From positions 62,001-126,000 of the IMG/VR virus record IMGVR_UViG_3300046665_000434: a DNA stretch of 64,000 bases. The stretch is one strand, 5' to 3'. The notes beneath the pieces are model-generated. The model saw only the letters and a list, made by a program, of their open reading frames with translations. It searched no databases and was not told where the DNA came from. Numbering within the stretch: the first letter of the stretch is position 1; each line of letters starts with the position of its first letter. This DNA comes from a virus. A program made the translations under genes and the position numbers. Below, piece after piece: positions 1 to 5,817 of this stretch.

Positions 1-27
1 CAGCGTCTTCGTAAAGGTCCTAAATAG
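1..27 (+). CDS. C-terminal end of an upstream protein (partial)
   Basis: The first 27 bases read as an open frame ending in QRLRKGPK and a TAG stop at 25-27. A Shine-Dalgarno (SD) sequence and a new start follow within 35 bases, as expected for a same-strand operon neighbour. Too little is present to say what it is. Confidence 0.55.
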   Translation, partial: QRLRKGPK

Positions 28-58
28 TCAGTATTGAACAAAATAAGGAGTATTAGCT

Positions 59-487
59 ATGCATTTAGTCAATGTTGACCAACAACACCTTGCTGTCGAC
101 GCTATGAAGCACCTCAGAAATCGTGTGGTGATTCGTAGTAACCCAGGTCAGCCGGTGACGTTACAGCTCCTGACGAGTCTGAAAGAAGCTGGCTGGACCG
201 TGATCTCTGGCGATTACGACAGCCTGTTAGTTGTCGACGAGTCCGGTAATCCGATGACGCCTGATCAACTTGAGGGGCTCGTCGTAATTGACAAGTCGGT
301 AAAAGTCATGACAAGCGGTATCATCGAGTACCAGTATCAGGACACCGATTTGTTCTCGGCAGTAATGGCCAGCAAACATCGTCACTACTACAGTTCTCGA
401 ACAGTACTCAGTAGCAAATCTCGTAGTGAGCGGGTCCCTCACAGACTCCGATCGGGCGAGGGTAATCGTAAGGGACCTATGGGATAA
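59..487 (+). CDS. Unknown protein, 142 aa
   Basis: ATG at 59 follows an AAGGAG SD about 10 bases upstream. Not recognised. The first 100 residues look like a small alpha/beta domain (for example VTLQLLTSLKEAGWTVISGD). The last 30 are basic and serine-rich and probably disordered. It is the first of a run of closely spaced + strand genes. Confidence 0.75.
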   Translation: MHLVNVDQQHLAVDAMKHLRNRVVIRSNPGQPVTLQLLTSLKEAGWTVISGDYDSLLVVDESGNPMTPDQLEGLVVIDKSVKVMTSGIIEYQYQDTDLFSAVMASKHRHYYSSRTVLSSKSRSERVPHRLRSGEGNRKGPMG

Positions 488-492
488 TCGCC

Positions 493-768
493 ATGCCGCA
501 ATACGAAGTTGGTGATGTGGTCTATGCGATTAAGGAACTCAGAGATCCGCCTTCTGGAGATAGTCCGGGCGGGTATCTGTGTGACTTTGCAGATAAGCTG
601 ATCATCCGTGATGTATTCCTCCCCAAGAATGGAATGCACTCGTATCTGGTGTCTCATGAGCCTAGGGTAAAACCGCCTTGGTTTCAGATATACGGTAACG
701 AGATCAGCACCATGAAACATTTCTCCCACAACAAACCTTTTCACTGGACAAGGCCCAATGGATATTGA
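493..768 (+). CDS. Unknown protein, 91 aa
   Basis: Starts 5 nt after the preceding stop, so probably translationally coupled. The opening (QYEVGDVVYAIKELRD) resembles small SH3-like beta-barrel phage proteins, but no family can be named. The next gene starts inside its last codons in another frame. Confidence 0.7.
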   Translation: MPQYEVGDVVYAIKELRDPPSGDSPGGYLCDFADKLIIRDVFLPKNGMHSYLVSHEPRVKPPWFQIYGNEISTMKHFSHNKPFHWTRPNGY

Positions 769-889
769 AGAACAATGCGGTTGTAATGACGAACGTATGT
801 GTCGCGGCCACACTCAGGAAGGTCTGATCGGACTGAGTTTCCTGCTGGTCGGTTTGCTCGCCGGACTTTACCTGACCTTCTGGAAGTAA
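758..889 (+). CDS. Small membrane protein, 43 aa
   Basis: ATG at 758 overlaps the end of the upstream gene by 11 nt in another frame and the frame ends at TAA 887-889. The N-terminal half is hydrophilic and cysteine-rich (EQCGCNDERMCRGH), with a possible metal-binding CxC...C pattern. Residues about 20-42 form one hydrophobic helix (LSFLLVGLLAGLYLTF). A perfect terminator hairpin follows at once, which supports this as the last gene of the unit. Function unknown. Confidence 0.6.
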   Translation: MDIEEQCGCNDERMCRGHTQEGLIGLSFLLVGLLAGLYLTFWK

Positions 890-891
890 TA

Positions 892-919
892 ACACACCAG
901 CCCTTACAGGCTGGTGTGT
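892..919 (+). terminator. Rho-independent-like terminator
   Basis: An 11-bp perfect stem (ACACACCAGCC / GGCTGGTGTGT) with a 6-nt loop, followed by ATTTCATTTG, lies directly after the 43-aa membrane gene. Confidence 0.75.
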
Positions 920-954
920 ATTTCATTTGTGCCGTAAAATATATAGGAAAGGTA

Positions 955-1533
955 ATGAACGATATTCGTAAAGCTAAGGCAAAACGTCATGAACAACAAT
1001 GGCACACCGCTGTAGAGTCCCTGCTACCAATATTGCCTACTTTGGAGAATGCTGGCGATACGGTAGCAAAATATCTGCTACTGTTTATTCGAAACGCCAA
1101 GGAGGTTGGTATCCAAGAGATGCGAAAGCATTGTAACTTTGACTGGAAAGTTTCTGATGTAGGTATGGACCGAATGTCGGTCTTCCATCAGTCCCGGACA
1201 ATGAAGACACCGTACTTCTCTATCGAACGTATCTACGTCGAGAAGGGTACTTACGATGGCACTAACAATGTGTCAGCTGACGAGAAATTCAGAAAGGTTA
1301 TCCTCGACAGAGTGCGCGGCTACGATGTGGTGAAAGATTCGGCTATGGCGCTCACGATGCTGATACTTGGCCCTATGCTGAAACAGCTAGCGCCAGACAC
1401 AGATAGTCGAATCGTTGAATTCAAAGAAGACGCTGGATTACATTTAGTGTTCCAGGAAAGTGATAACCCTAACCTGTTCCTCAAGGTGTTTATTGGCGTA
1501 GCTTTCGAACACCCAAATTCGACCGGTAATTAA
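955..1533 (+). CDS. Unknown protein, 192 aa
   Basis: An in-frame upstream extension would read through the terminator at 892-919. The ATG at 955, preceded by AGGAAAGG, is therefore the better start. The sequence is mixed helical with a basic N-terminus (MNDIRKAKAKRHEQQ). No recognisable motif. Confidence 0.75.
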   Translation: MNDIRKAKAKRHEQQWHTAVESLLPILPTLENAGDTVAKYLLLFIRNAKEVGIQEMRKHCNFDWKVSDVGMDRMSVFHQSRTMKTPYFSIERIYVEKGTYDGTNNVSADEKFRKVILDRVRGYDVVKDSAMALTMLILGPMLKQLAPDTDSRIVEFKEDAGLHLVFQESDNPNLFLKVFIGVAFEHPNSTGN

Positions 1534-1594
1534 TTACCGCCGATCAATGTGTTATGCAACAGAGCCCCACATCTACCAACAGTAAGGAAACGAC

Positions 1595-1858
1595 ATGGGA
1601 AGCTTTGAGCTACTCTTGTTTGTTCTAACATTGGTTTGGGTGGAAGTCCTCATCGCACTGGTCAACCTCATCGTCTACAAGAGCTTAACGTTCGAAGTGG
1701 GCGGCAAGTCTGAGTTCTGGCTGGCAAGTAAGGTGCGTAGCCGCACGGTAGGTTTCCAGGACCTACACGACGGCGTTGGCCCTTTGATGAGAACTAACTT
1801 CATTCGACCACATCTGGCCACGTCCGACTACAGCGCAGGGCATTGGCCCCTGGTCTAG
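1595..1858 (+). CDS. Small membrane-anchored protein, 87 aa
   Basis: AAGGAAA precedes the ATG. Residues about 4-30 form a hydrophobic helix (LLLFVLTLVWVEVLIALVNL). The rest is polar. Family not recognised. Confidence 0.7.
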   Translation: MGSFELLLFVLTLVWVEVLIALVNLIVYKSLTFEVGGKSEFWLASKVRSRTVGFQDLHDGVGPLMRTNFIRPHLATSDYSAGHWPLV

Positions 1859-1898
1859 CCATAGTCGCTTGGGGATAATCATCGTCTGACGTGCCACT

Positions 1899-2039
1899 AT
1901 GGGTACGCCACCCCAACCACAACCGATGCTCCCAACACGGGATAACCGTGACGATCGTACGGAAGAATTGTCCGTACACACTCCAGCCGGTTCTTACTCG
2001 CTGAAGGCTACACCTCCGCCCCGAGGTAAATTCCAGTGA
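1899..2039 (+). CDS. Possible 46-aa proline-rich peptide
   Basis: A short frame from ATG 1899 to TGA 2039 begins MGTPPQPQPMLPTRDNRDD. It lies in an otherwise empty 294-nt gap between two real genes. There is no convincing SD, so this is a weak prediction based on position and spacing. Confidence 0.3.
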   Translation: MGTPPQPQPMLPTRDNRDDRTEELSVHTPAGSYSLKATPPPRGKFQ

Positions 2040-2046
2040 CGGTTTA

Positions 2047-2136
2047 ATGTGCAAGGCGGATCAAGGCTGGCTGGCCGATGCTTCCGTTTTAGCCATTATC
2101 CTAGGTACTGCGACAGGGGCGGTTTTATTTTCATAA
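2047..2136 (+). CDS. Possible 29-aa single-pass membrane peptide
   Basis: ATG 2047 to TAA 2134-2136, 8 nt after the preceding candidate. The C-terminal half is a hydrophobic helix (SVLAIILGTATGAVLF). It resembles other very small membrane genes in this region, but the SD is weak. Confidence 0.35.
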   Translation: MCKADQGWLADASVLAIILGTATGAVLFS

Positions 2137-2152
2137 CCTGAGGTATTTTGTA

Positions 2153-2362
2153 ATGGTAGATCATCCTGAAGACGCAGCACCGAAGCAATCCGATTCTTCA
2201 TTGAAAGCAGGCGATCAAGTCTGGTTGAAAAGCGGGTCTCCGGCTCTTACTGTACGTGATGAAAGCTTGTGGGGCGTCGATGTCGTCTGGATGAACGGCA
2301 GCGCACTGAATGAGGCGCGTTTCCCAGCGGCCTGTCTCACCAAATCCCCCACGTCTAACTAA
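2153..2362 (+). CDS. DUF2158 (YodC-like) small protein
   Basis: 69 residues, with a GAGG SD 10 nt before ATG. Residues about 21-63 (GDQVWLKSGSPALTV, then VDVVWMNG and an F...CL ending) match the DUF2158/YodC pattern of a small beta-barrel: 'GD-V-LKSGGP-MTV ... V-C-WF'. The N-terminal 20 residues are a polar leader. The molecular function of this family is not known. It is followed by a terminator. Confidence 0.7.
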   Translation: MVDHPEDAAPKQSDSSLKAGDQVWLKSGSPALTVRDESLWGVDVVWMNGSALNEARFPAACLTKSPTSN

Positions 2363-2369
2363 GCATAAC

Positions 2370-2394
2370 GCCGGTGGTCACCCACCGGCTTTAT
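2370..2394 (+). terminator. Terminator hairpin followed by TTTATG
   Basis: Stem GCCGGTGG/CCACCGGC with a 4-nt loop, then TTTATG. It is one of several GC hairpins in this window followed by the same TTTATG(C/T) string. Confidence 0.7.
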
Positions 2395-2414
2395 GTCGAT
2401 ATAAGGATTGATCT

Positions 2415-2771
2415 ATGAGCCATACCAACGAGAAAGGCAACGTTGTAAAGTTCTGCACTTGCGCCGATTGCATAGCTGCTGACCCAAAAACCCTATCGTC
2501 CACCATGGTGGCTGGGGTATTGAATCGAATCTTCAATGACCTATCTGGCGCATTGCGCACGTTCGGTGTCCCGTACACTGAGGAGTATAACGTCAACGTC
2601 CAGAAGTATCTCGACAATCAACTGGCCGCACATTTCCCGCTCCTTGGTGAAGCAAACCCTCAAGCGATTGTAGAGATCCTGGAGGATGGGTCAGTCAATG
2701 GTTCTTATCGTTTCTCGATGTCTGCTTATTCAAATACAGCACATGTCGACTATTCCGTGAAGAGGGTGTAA
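2415..2771 (+). CDS. Unknown protein, 118 aa
   Basis: AAGGAT precedes the ATG. A CTCADC cysteine cluster lies near residue 14; otherwise the protein is a soluble mixed alpha/beta sequence. It ends 2 nt before the next gene, so the two are probably co-translated. Confidence 0.75.
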   Translation: MSHTNEKGNVVKFCTCADCIAADPKTLSSTMVAGVLNRIFNDLSGALRTFGVPYTEEYNVNVQKYLDNQLAAHFPLLGEANPQAIVEILEDGSVNGSYRFSMSAYSNTAHVDYSVKRV

Positions 2772-2773
2772 TA

Positions 2774-3250
2774 ATGACTATGGAACTTCCACCGATCGAT
2801 CCTAGCGATGTTAAGGAATTTGTAGGATTCTTGCTGTGCTGCGGGTTAGCCCTGACCTTGTCGTTCTGGGTAGTGGTTTGGTCTTTCGACGCTTGGCGCC
2901 ATCTCTGGGCATGGATTGATGATAATCCAGAGCCCAAAACCAATCCGATGGTAGCGGCAATCATGCGGGCGTTTGGCTACACCGAAGTAGGTCCTCGCTA
3001 TATCTGGCAGACAGGGACAATCTTCTTAAACAAACGCGGTGTATCGGCTACCCTCCCCTACATCGAGATTTCGATAGGTCTATTTATCTTACCGACAGTG
3101 GTGTACACCATCATCTGTTGGTGGGATGTGGTATTGTCGGGCATTGCGCTGGTAGCTGTGGCATTTCTGGCGCGGTATAATCGACGGTTGTTGAAGAAGA
3201 TCGATAAACACGCCGCTGATACTTCGGCGCATGTTCAGAAGGATGATTGA
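2774..3250 (+). CDS. Integral membrane protein, 158 aa
   Basis: Three hydrophobic segments are visible: about residues 17-40 (FLLCCGLALTLSFWVVVW), 97-115 and 120-135. The C-terminal tail is basic. An alternative ATG lies 2 codons downstream. No family recognised. Confidence 0.75.
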   Translation: MTMELPPIDPSDVKEFVGFLLCCGLALTLSFWVVVWSFDAWRHLWAWIDDNPEPKTNPMVAAIMRAFGYTEVGPRYIWQTGTIFLNKRGVSATLPYIEISIGLFILPTVVYTIICWWDVVLSGIALVAVAFLARYNRRLLKKIDKHAADTSAHVQKDD

Positions 3251-3251
3251 A

Positions 3252-3542
3252 ATGGGGTTGTTTAGTTTTCTCAAGGCATTGTTCTTCCCGGCGAAAGCAG
3301 ACGCGGTTGGGGCGCAGCGTATCCCTCTCGAAGCGTTCGAAGACATGAGAGTCAAGTTCGGCCTGGATTATGAGATCCATGTCGTGACGATCACCGGATC
3401 ATCAGGTTCTGTACAGCGGTTGTTCAGCAACGGCGATGTTGCCTACCGCACCAAACTTGATCGGATGGTCATCGTTCAATACCACGACATCACCGAAGTG
3501 CGGTACACGCCACCGGTCGATACCAACGGACATGCAGTATGA
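3252..3542 (+). CDS. Unknown protein, 96 aa
   Basis: ATG at 3252 is preceded by AAGGATG. A longer in-frame start at 3231 would lie inside the preceding gene. The N-terminus is amphipathic or hydrophobic (GLFSFLKALFFPAKA). The rest is beta-rich. Overlaps the next start by 4 nt (ATGA). Confidence 0.7.
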   Translation: MGLFSFLKALFFPAKADAVGAQRIPLEAFEDMRVKFGLDYEIHVVTITGSSGSVQRLFSNGDVAYRTKLDRMVIVQYHDITEVRYTPPVDTNGHAV

Positions 3543-4057
3543 ACAAACTCTACATCTTAGGTGAGGACCACAACAGCCTTAAAGAGATAGCTCGTATCAA
3601 CGAACGTATAAAGGCTATCAAGCCTGACTACCTGTTGCACGAGCTGCTCTACACGGATCTGTGTCTGACTCGCGAAGAGATCAAACAACGGCTCGACGCT
3701 TGCTCAGAAGGCGGTATCTGTGATCCTCGCCTCAATAAGGATATCTACGAGTTGGGGTATGCTGAAAACATTCCACTTGTCGGTATCGATCTGGATCTGT
3801 CTGGTAGTGCGCGTATGACGCTGCGTAAGCAGTTTGAACTGCGCGAGAAGCAGATGGTGAAGATGATCGAACAGTACCGCACCAAGGGTACGGTAGTCGT
3901 CGTGGTAGGGGATGCTCATCTGAGGACACAATCCACAACCGAGTTAGGTCAGTCATCACCTATCCCGAGGATCTTTGCGGCCACGGCCACTATTGAACGT
4001 AGCCTTACTGCGAAGTATTCGGCAGAGGCGTCAATCCCATCCTGGCTTAAATGGTGA
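3539..4057 (+). CDS. GxxH...GxxH protein, possible ChaN/TraB/EreA-type fold
   Basis: 172 residues beginning LYILGEDHNSLKE, then YLLHELLY near residue 32, and VVVVVGDAHL near residue 121. The arrangement GEDH ... HE ... GDAH is typical of a broad metal-hydrolase-like superfamily (erythromycin esterase, ChaN, TraB/Tiki) in which these His/Glu residues line the active site. The motif match is visible; the enzymatic role here is inference. ATGA overlap with the upstream gene suggests an operon. Confidence 0.55.
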   Translation: MNKLYILGEDHNSLKEIARINERIKAIKPDYLLHELLYTDLCLTREEIKQRLDACSEGGICDPRLNKDIYELGYAENIPLVGIDLDLSGSARMTLRKQFELREKQMVKMIEQYRTKGTVVVVVGDAHLRTQSTTELGQSSPIPRIFAATATIERSLTAKYSAEASIPSWLKW

Positions 4058-4061
4058 GACT

Positions 4062-4433
4062 ATGAACGAGTTCTCGTACAATAGCTTCAATACGTTCCTG
4101 AAGTTTCCAGACCCTACCCCGGAAGAAGTCCGGAAGATGTGCGTCAAAGTCCTCGATGAAGTGATGACGAAAGTCTCCGACTATCTGGCGACAACGATGG
4201 TGCTTCCGAACAAGTCCCGTGTTATGGCACAGCAGAACAAACGCAAACTCGCCAATTATTACCGAGCTCTGCTGAACCATGATGTCGAGAAACAGTTCGA
4301 CATCTATTTCCCGTTCGTAGGTAAAGGTCCTCACTGGCGAGTCTTTTGGACAGCTGACAAATCCACCATCTATATCTCTGGTGTTTATCACGATCACCAG
4401 AAGACGTATGCGGTGGAAGCGGTTGAAATGTAA
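4062..4433 (+). CDS. Unknown protein, 123 aa
   Basis: ATG at 4062 lies 4 nt after the upstream stop. The longer reading from 3975 would overlap the previous gene and is rejected. A predicted helical N-terminal half is followed by a beta-rich C-terminus. It is the last protein gene before the tRNA region. Confidence 0.75.
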   Translation: MNEFSYNSFNTFLKFPDPTPEEVRKMCVKVLDEVMTKVSDYLATTMVLPNKSRVMAQQNKRKLANYYRALLNHDVEKQFDIYFPFVGKGPHWRVFWTADKSTIYISGVYHDHQKTYAVEAVEM

Positions 4434-4550
4434 AAAGTTACGGAAGGTGATAAGGTTATGTAAAACACCGACTGCCGCACTCATGCAGCCAGGTTGGTGA
4501 ATTACGAGGGATACCCGGCAATCCCAGCGCTCTGCGCTAAATCCGGCTTC

Positions 4551-4627
4551 GCAGTATTAGCTCAGTTGGTTAGAGCGCAGCACTGTCACTGCTGAGGTCA
4601 CCGGTTCGAGTCCGGTATATTGCGCCA
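4551..4627 (+). tRNA. tRNA-Asp(GTC)
   Basis: Acceptor GCAGTAT pairs with ATATTGC. The D-arm is TAGCTCAGTTGGTTAGAGC. The anticodon stem CAGCA/TGCTG encloses loop CTGTCAC (anticodon GTC). The T-loop is TTCGAGT and CCA is encoded at 4625-4627. It is the first of an array of complete CCA-encoding tRNAs. Confidence 0.92.
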
Positions 4628-4634
4628 CTTTCAT

Positions 4635-4710
4635 TCCAAGGTAGCTCAGTCGGTAGAGCAGCACGCTGTTAACGTGTTGGTCCCTGGTTCGAATCCAGGT
4701 CTTGGAGCCA
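4635..4710 (+). tRNA. tRNA-Asn(GTT)
   Basis: Acceptor TCCAAGG/TCTTGGA. The anticodon stem GCACG/CGTGT encloses loop CTGTTAA (anticodon GTT). T-arm CCTGG-TTCGAAT-CCAGG, with CCA encoded. Confidence 0.92.
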
Positions 4711-4716
4711 CACAAA

Positions 4717-4792
4717 GGGTTAGTAGCTCAATTGGCAGAGCACCGGTCTCCAAAACCGGTTGTTGCAAGTTCGAGTCTTGCTTAGCCCGCCA
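4717..4792 (+). tRNA. tRNA-Trp(CCA)
   Basis: Acceptor GGGTTAG/TTAGCCC (two wobble pairs). The anticodon stem CCGGT/ACCGG encloses loop CTCCAAA (anticodon CCA). T-arm GCAAG-TTCGAGT-CTTGC, with CCA encoded. Confidence 0.9.
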
Positions 4793-4798
4793 TGTTTT

Positions 4799-4885
4799 GG
4801 ATGATGTAGAGACAGATGGCTACTGTCAGCGGACTGTAACCCCGCCGCTTCATGCTAGAGGTTCAATTCCTTCCTTCATCCACCA
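4799..4885 (+). tRNA. tRNA-Tyr(GTA), class II
   Basis: Acceptor GGATGAT/TTCATCC (6 of 7 pairs). Anticodon stem GCGGA/CCCGC encloses loop CTGTAAC (anticodon GTA). A long variable arm, as in bacterial tRNA-Tyr, precedes T-loop TTCAATT. Discriminator A and CCA are encoded. The D-arm is atypical (GACAG/CTGTC stem), so the fold is less certain than for its neighbours. Confidence 0.72.
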
Positions 4886-4892
4886 CTTTAAT

Positions 4893-5014
4893 AGTCTTGT
4901 AGCTCACTGGTAGAGCGCGTCCTTTCGGTTCGACTCCGAACATGCCTCGGCTTCGGCCAACGGCGTGATCTGGATACACGGACGAGGTAGCAGGTTCGAT
5001 TCCTGCCTAGACTT
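4893..5014 (+). tRNA. Interrupted tRNA-like gene A with a second T-arm inside the anticodon loop
   Basis: Outer tRNA: acceptor AGTCTTG/CTAGACT (6 of 7), D-arm GCTC...GAGC, anticodon stem CGTCC (4918-4922)/GGACG (4980-4984), T-arm GCAGG-TTCGATT-CCTGC. A 57-nt segment (4923-4979) fills the anticodon loop. It contains a complete T-arm (TTCGG-TTCGACT-CCGAA, 4924-4940), then CATGCC (4941-4946), which can pair with GGCGTG (4962-4967) like an acceptor stem read 3'-half-first, then a D-arm-like stretch (TCTGGATA). The 3' end is T-CCT rather than NCCA. If about 50 nt are removed, one possible loop is TTTACAC (anticodon TAC), but this solution is not unique. Confidence 0.6.
4923..4979 (+). other. Inner permuted tRNA-like segment of gene A
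   Basis: Order within the segment: T-arm, 3' acceptor-like strand, a 15-nt linker rich in CGG/GGCC, a 5' acceptor-like strand, then a D-loop-like sequence. It has no recognisable anticodon arm. It may be a degenerate version of the clearer permuted unit at 5698-5766. Confidence 0.45.
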
Positions 5015-5023
5015 CCTAGCAAT

Positions 5024-5189
5024 AACTCTGTAGCTCAGTTTGGATAGAGCGTCCTCATTTTTCCCCTAGGGGGATTGCAGGTTCAAGTCCTGTCCATTGC
5101 AAGTCCCCTAGGGGAGCCTTGGCTTTGGTGGCGGAATTGGTAGACGCGAACACGAGGAAGGTCACGGGTTCGATTCCCGTCATGAGTTA
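5024..5189 (+). tRNA. Interrupted tRNA-like gene B enclosing a Leu-type permuted unit
   Basis: Outer halves: AACTCTG-TA-GCTC...GAGC-G-TCCTC (5024-5056) and GAGGA-AGGTC-ACGGG-TTCGATT-CCCGT followed by ATGAGTT (5154-5188). Anticodon stem TCCTC/GAGGA is 5 of 5; the acceptor is solid only for AACTC/GAGTT. The 97-nt insert (5057-5153) starts with a 3' half and ends with a Leu-type 5' half (GCTTTGG-TG-GCG-GAATTGGTAGA-CGC). The 3' half holds a CCCCTAGGGG variable-arm hairpin and T-arm GCAGG-TTCAAGT-CCTGT. The inner acceptor GCTTTGG/CCATTGC pairs 5 of 7. The 3' end is A-CCT. Confidence 0.5.
5057..5153 (+). other. Inner permuted class II (Leu-like) tRNA segment of gene B
   Basis: 3' half first, then linker, then 5' half with a leucine-type D-arm. 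The palindrome CCCCTAGGGG occurs twice, once as the variable arm (near 5064-5073) and once in the linker (near 5105-5114). Anticodon-stem pairing is poor, so it may be decayed. Confidence 0.4.
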
Positions 5190-5198
5190 CCTGTTAAT

Positions 5199-5293
5199 GA
5201 TCCCCACTCCACTAAATCCCTCAAGGCGTTCTCTTAGGAGTTGCTGAGCGATGGTGGTGCGAGTAATAGCAAGTTAAAACCTTGTGGGGGTCA
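5199..5293 (+). ncRNA. tRNA-like structured element E1
   Basis: GATCCCC (5199-5205) pairs with GGGGGTC (5286-5292) as a 7-bp terminal stem followed by A-CCT. A T-arm-like hairpin GCAAG-TTAAAAC-CTTGT directly precedes the 3' strand. The interior folds into further hairpins but has no canonical D-arm or anticodon arm. It lies between two tRNA-type genes. Confidence 0.4.
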
Positions 5294-5303
5294 CCTTTTC
5301 AAT

Positions 5304-5380
5304 TGGGGTATAGCCAAGTTTGGTTACGGCAACGGGCTTTGATCCCGTCATCGCTGGTTCGAATCCAGCTGCCCCTTCCA
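5304..5380 (+). tRNA. tRNA-Gln(TTG)
   Basis: TGGGGTA-TA-GCC...GGC-A-ACGGG-CTTTGAT-CCCGT gives anticodon TTG. The D-arm GCCAAGTTTGGTTACGGC is Gln-like. T-arm GCTGG-TTCGAAT-CCAGC, acceptor strand TGCCCCT, and CCA encoded at 5378-5380. Confidence 0.88.
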
Positions 5381-5385
5381 TTTAC

Positions 5386-5463
5386 GATCCTTTGCGACAC
5401 GGTTGCGGTGCCGATCCTGCGATAGTGAAGCATTAGTCCCGGCACTCGACGCCGGGAGGATCA
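5386..5463 (+). ncRNA. tRNA-like structured element E2
   Basis: GATCCTT pairs with GAGGATC (one wobble), followed by A-CCC. A strong T-arm-like hairpin CCCGGC-ACTCGAC-GCCGGG sits directly before the 3' acceptor strand. The length (77 nt to the discriminator) is exactly tRNA-like, but D- and anticodon arms do not match the consensus. Confidence 0.4.
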
Positions 5464-5474
5464 CCCTTTCGTTA

Positions 5475-5562
5475 TACTAGGTTCCTGCCTCGGGCAGGCC
5501 AGCTGTAGGTGACTGCGCGCAACTCCACCTCGGCTGTATGGATAATCGCCATGACCTGGTCA
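5475..5562 (+). ncRNA. tRNA-like structured element E3
   Basis: TACTAGG (5475-5481) pairs 6 of 7 with CCTGGTC (5555-5561), followed by A-CCC. Inside are a D-position hairpin CCTGCC-TCG-GGCAGG, a long central arm (CAGC...GCTG with inner AGGTG/CACCT) and a T-position hairpin TATGG-ATAATCG-CCATG with a 7-nt loop. The cloverleaf layout is clear, but the loop sequences are not canonical. Confidence 0.4.
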
Positions 5563-5570
5563 CCCTTTAT

Positions 5571-5656
5571 AGTCCTCTAGCTCAGTTGGTTCAGAGCGTC
5601 CCCCTATCTTGCTAACGACATGGGGAAGGTCGTAAGTTCGAATCTTACGAGGACTT
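5571..5656 (+). tRNA. tRNA-like gene with an 18-nt anticodon loop
   Basis: Acceptor AGTCCTC/GAGGACT is 7 of 7. D-arm GCTC...GAGC; T-arm GTAAG-TTCGAAT-CTTAC; anticodon stem TCCCC (5599-5603)/GGGGA (5622-5626) is 5 of 5. The loop is CTATCTTGCTAACGACAT instead of 7 nt. It contains TTGCTAA, which would be an ideal loop for anticodon GCT, but the flanks pair only partly. The 3' end is T-CCT, without an encoded CCA. Confidence 0.65.
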
Positions 5657-5665
5657 CCTATTTAT

Positions 5666-5807
5666 AACTCTATAGCTCAATTGGTAGAGCGCCATCATCT
5701 TTAGGTTGCGGGTTCGATTCCCGCATGATCCGCATGGATCATTAGCTCAATTGGCAGAGCAGAAGATCACGCGATGGAGGTTGCAGGTTCGAGACCTGCT
5801 AGAGTTT
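5666..5807 (+). tRNA. Interrupted tRNA X, probably Val(CAC), carrying a permuted tRNA in its anticodon loop
   Basis: Outer gene: acceptor AACTCTA (5666-5672)/TAGAGTT (5800-5806) is 7 of 7. D-arm GCTC-AATTGGTA-GAGC; anticodon stem CCATC (5692-5696)/GATGG (5773-5777) is 5 of 5; variable AGGTT; T-arm GCAGG-TTCGAGA-CCTGC; 3' end T-CCT. The insert 5698-5766 is itself a permuted tRNA body. Removing it leaves loop ATCACGC: exactly 7 nt, U at position 33, anticodon CAC. The insertion point is ambiguous by a 2-nt TC direct repeat. Confidence 0.75.
5698..5766 (+). tRNA. Circularly permuted tRNA body Y (3' half before 5' half)
   Basis: In order: TCTTT, AGGTT, T-arm GCGGG-TTCGATT-CCCGC, acceptor 3' strand ATGATCC (5725-5731), 4-nt linker GCAT (5732-5735), acceptor 5' strand GGATCAT (5736-5742), TA, D-arm GCTC-AATTGGCA-GAGC, A, GAAGA. 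The acceptor pairs 7 of 7 and the anticodon stem GAAGA/TCTTT 5 of 5. Y has no anticodon loop of its own and its acceptor end is closed by a tetraloop, so it cannot be charged without processing. This is the clearest interleaved unit in the window. Confidence 0.72.
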
Positions 5808-5817
5808 CCTAATGCTA

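Noticed and set aside
4620-4913. 97-codon frame across the tRNA array
   Set aside because: It runs through three canonical tRNAs and part of a fourth; the tRNA structures are far stronger evidence.
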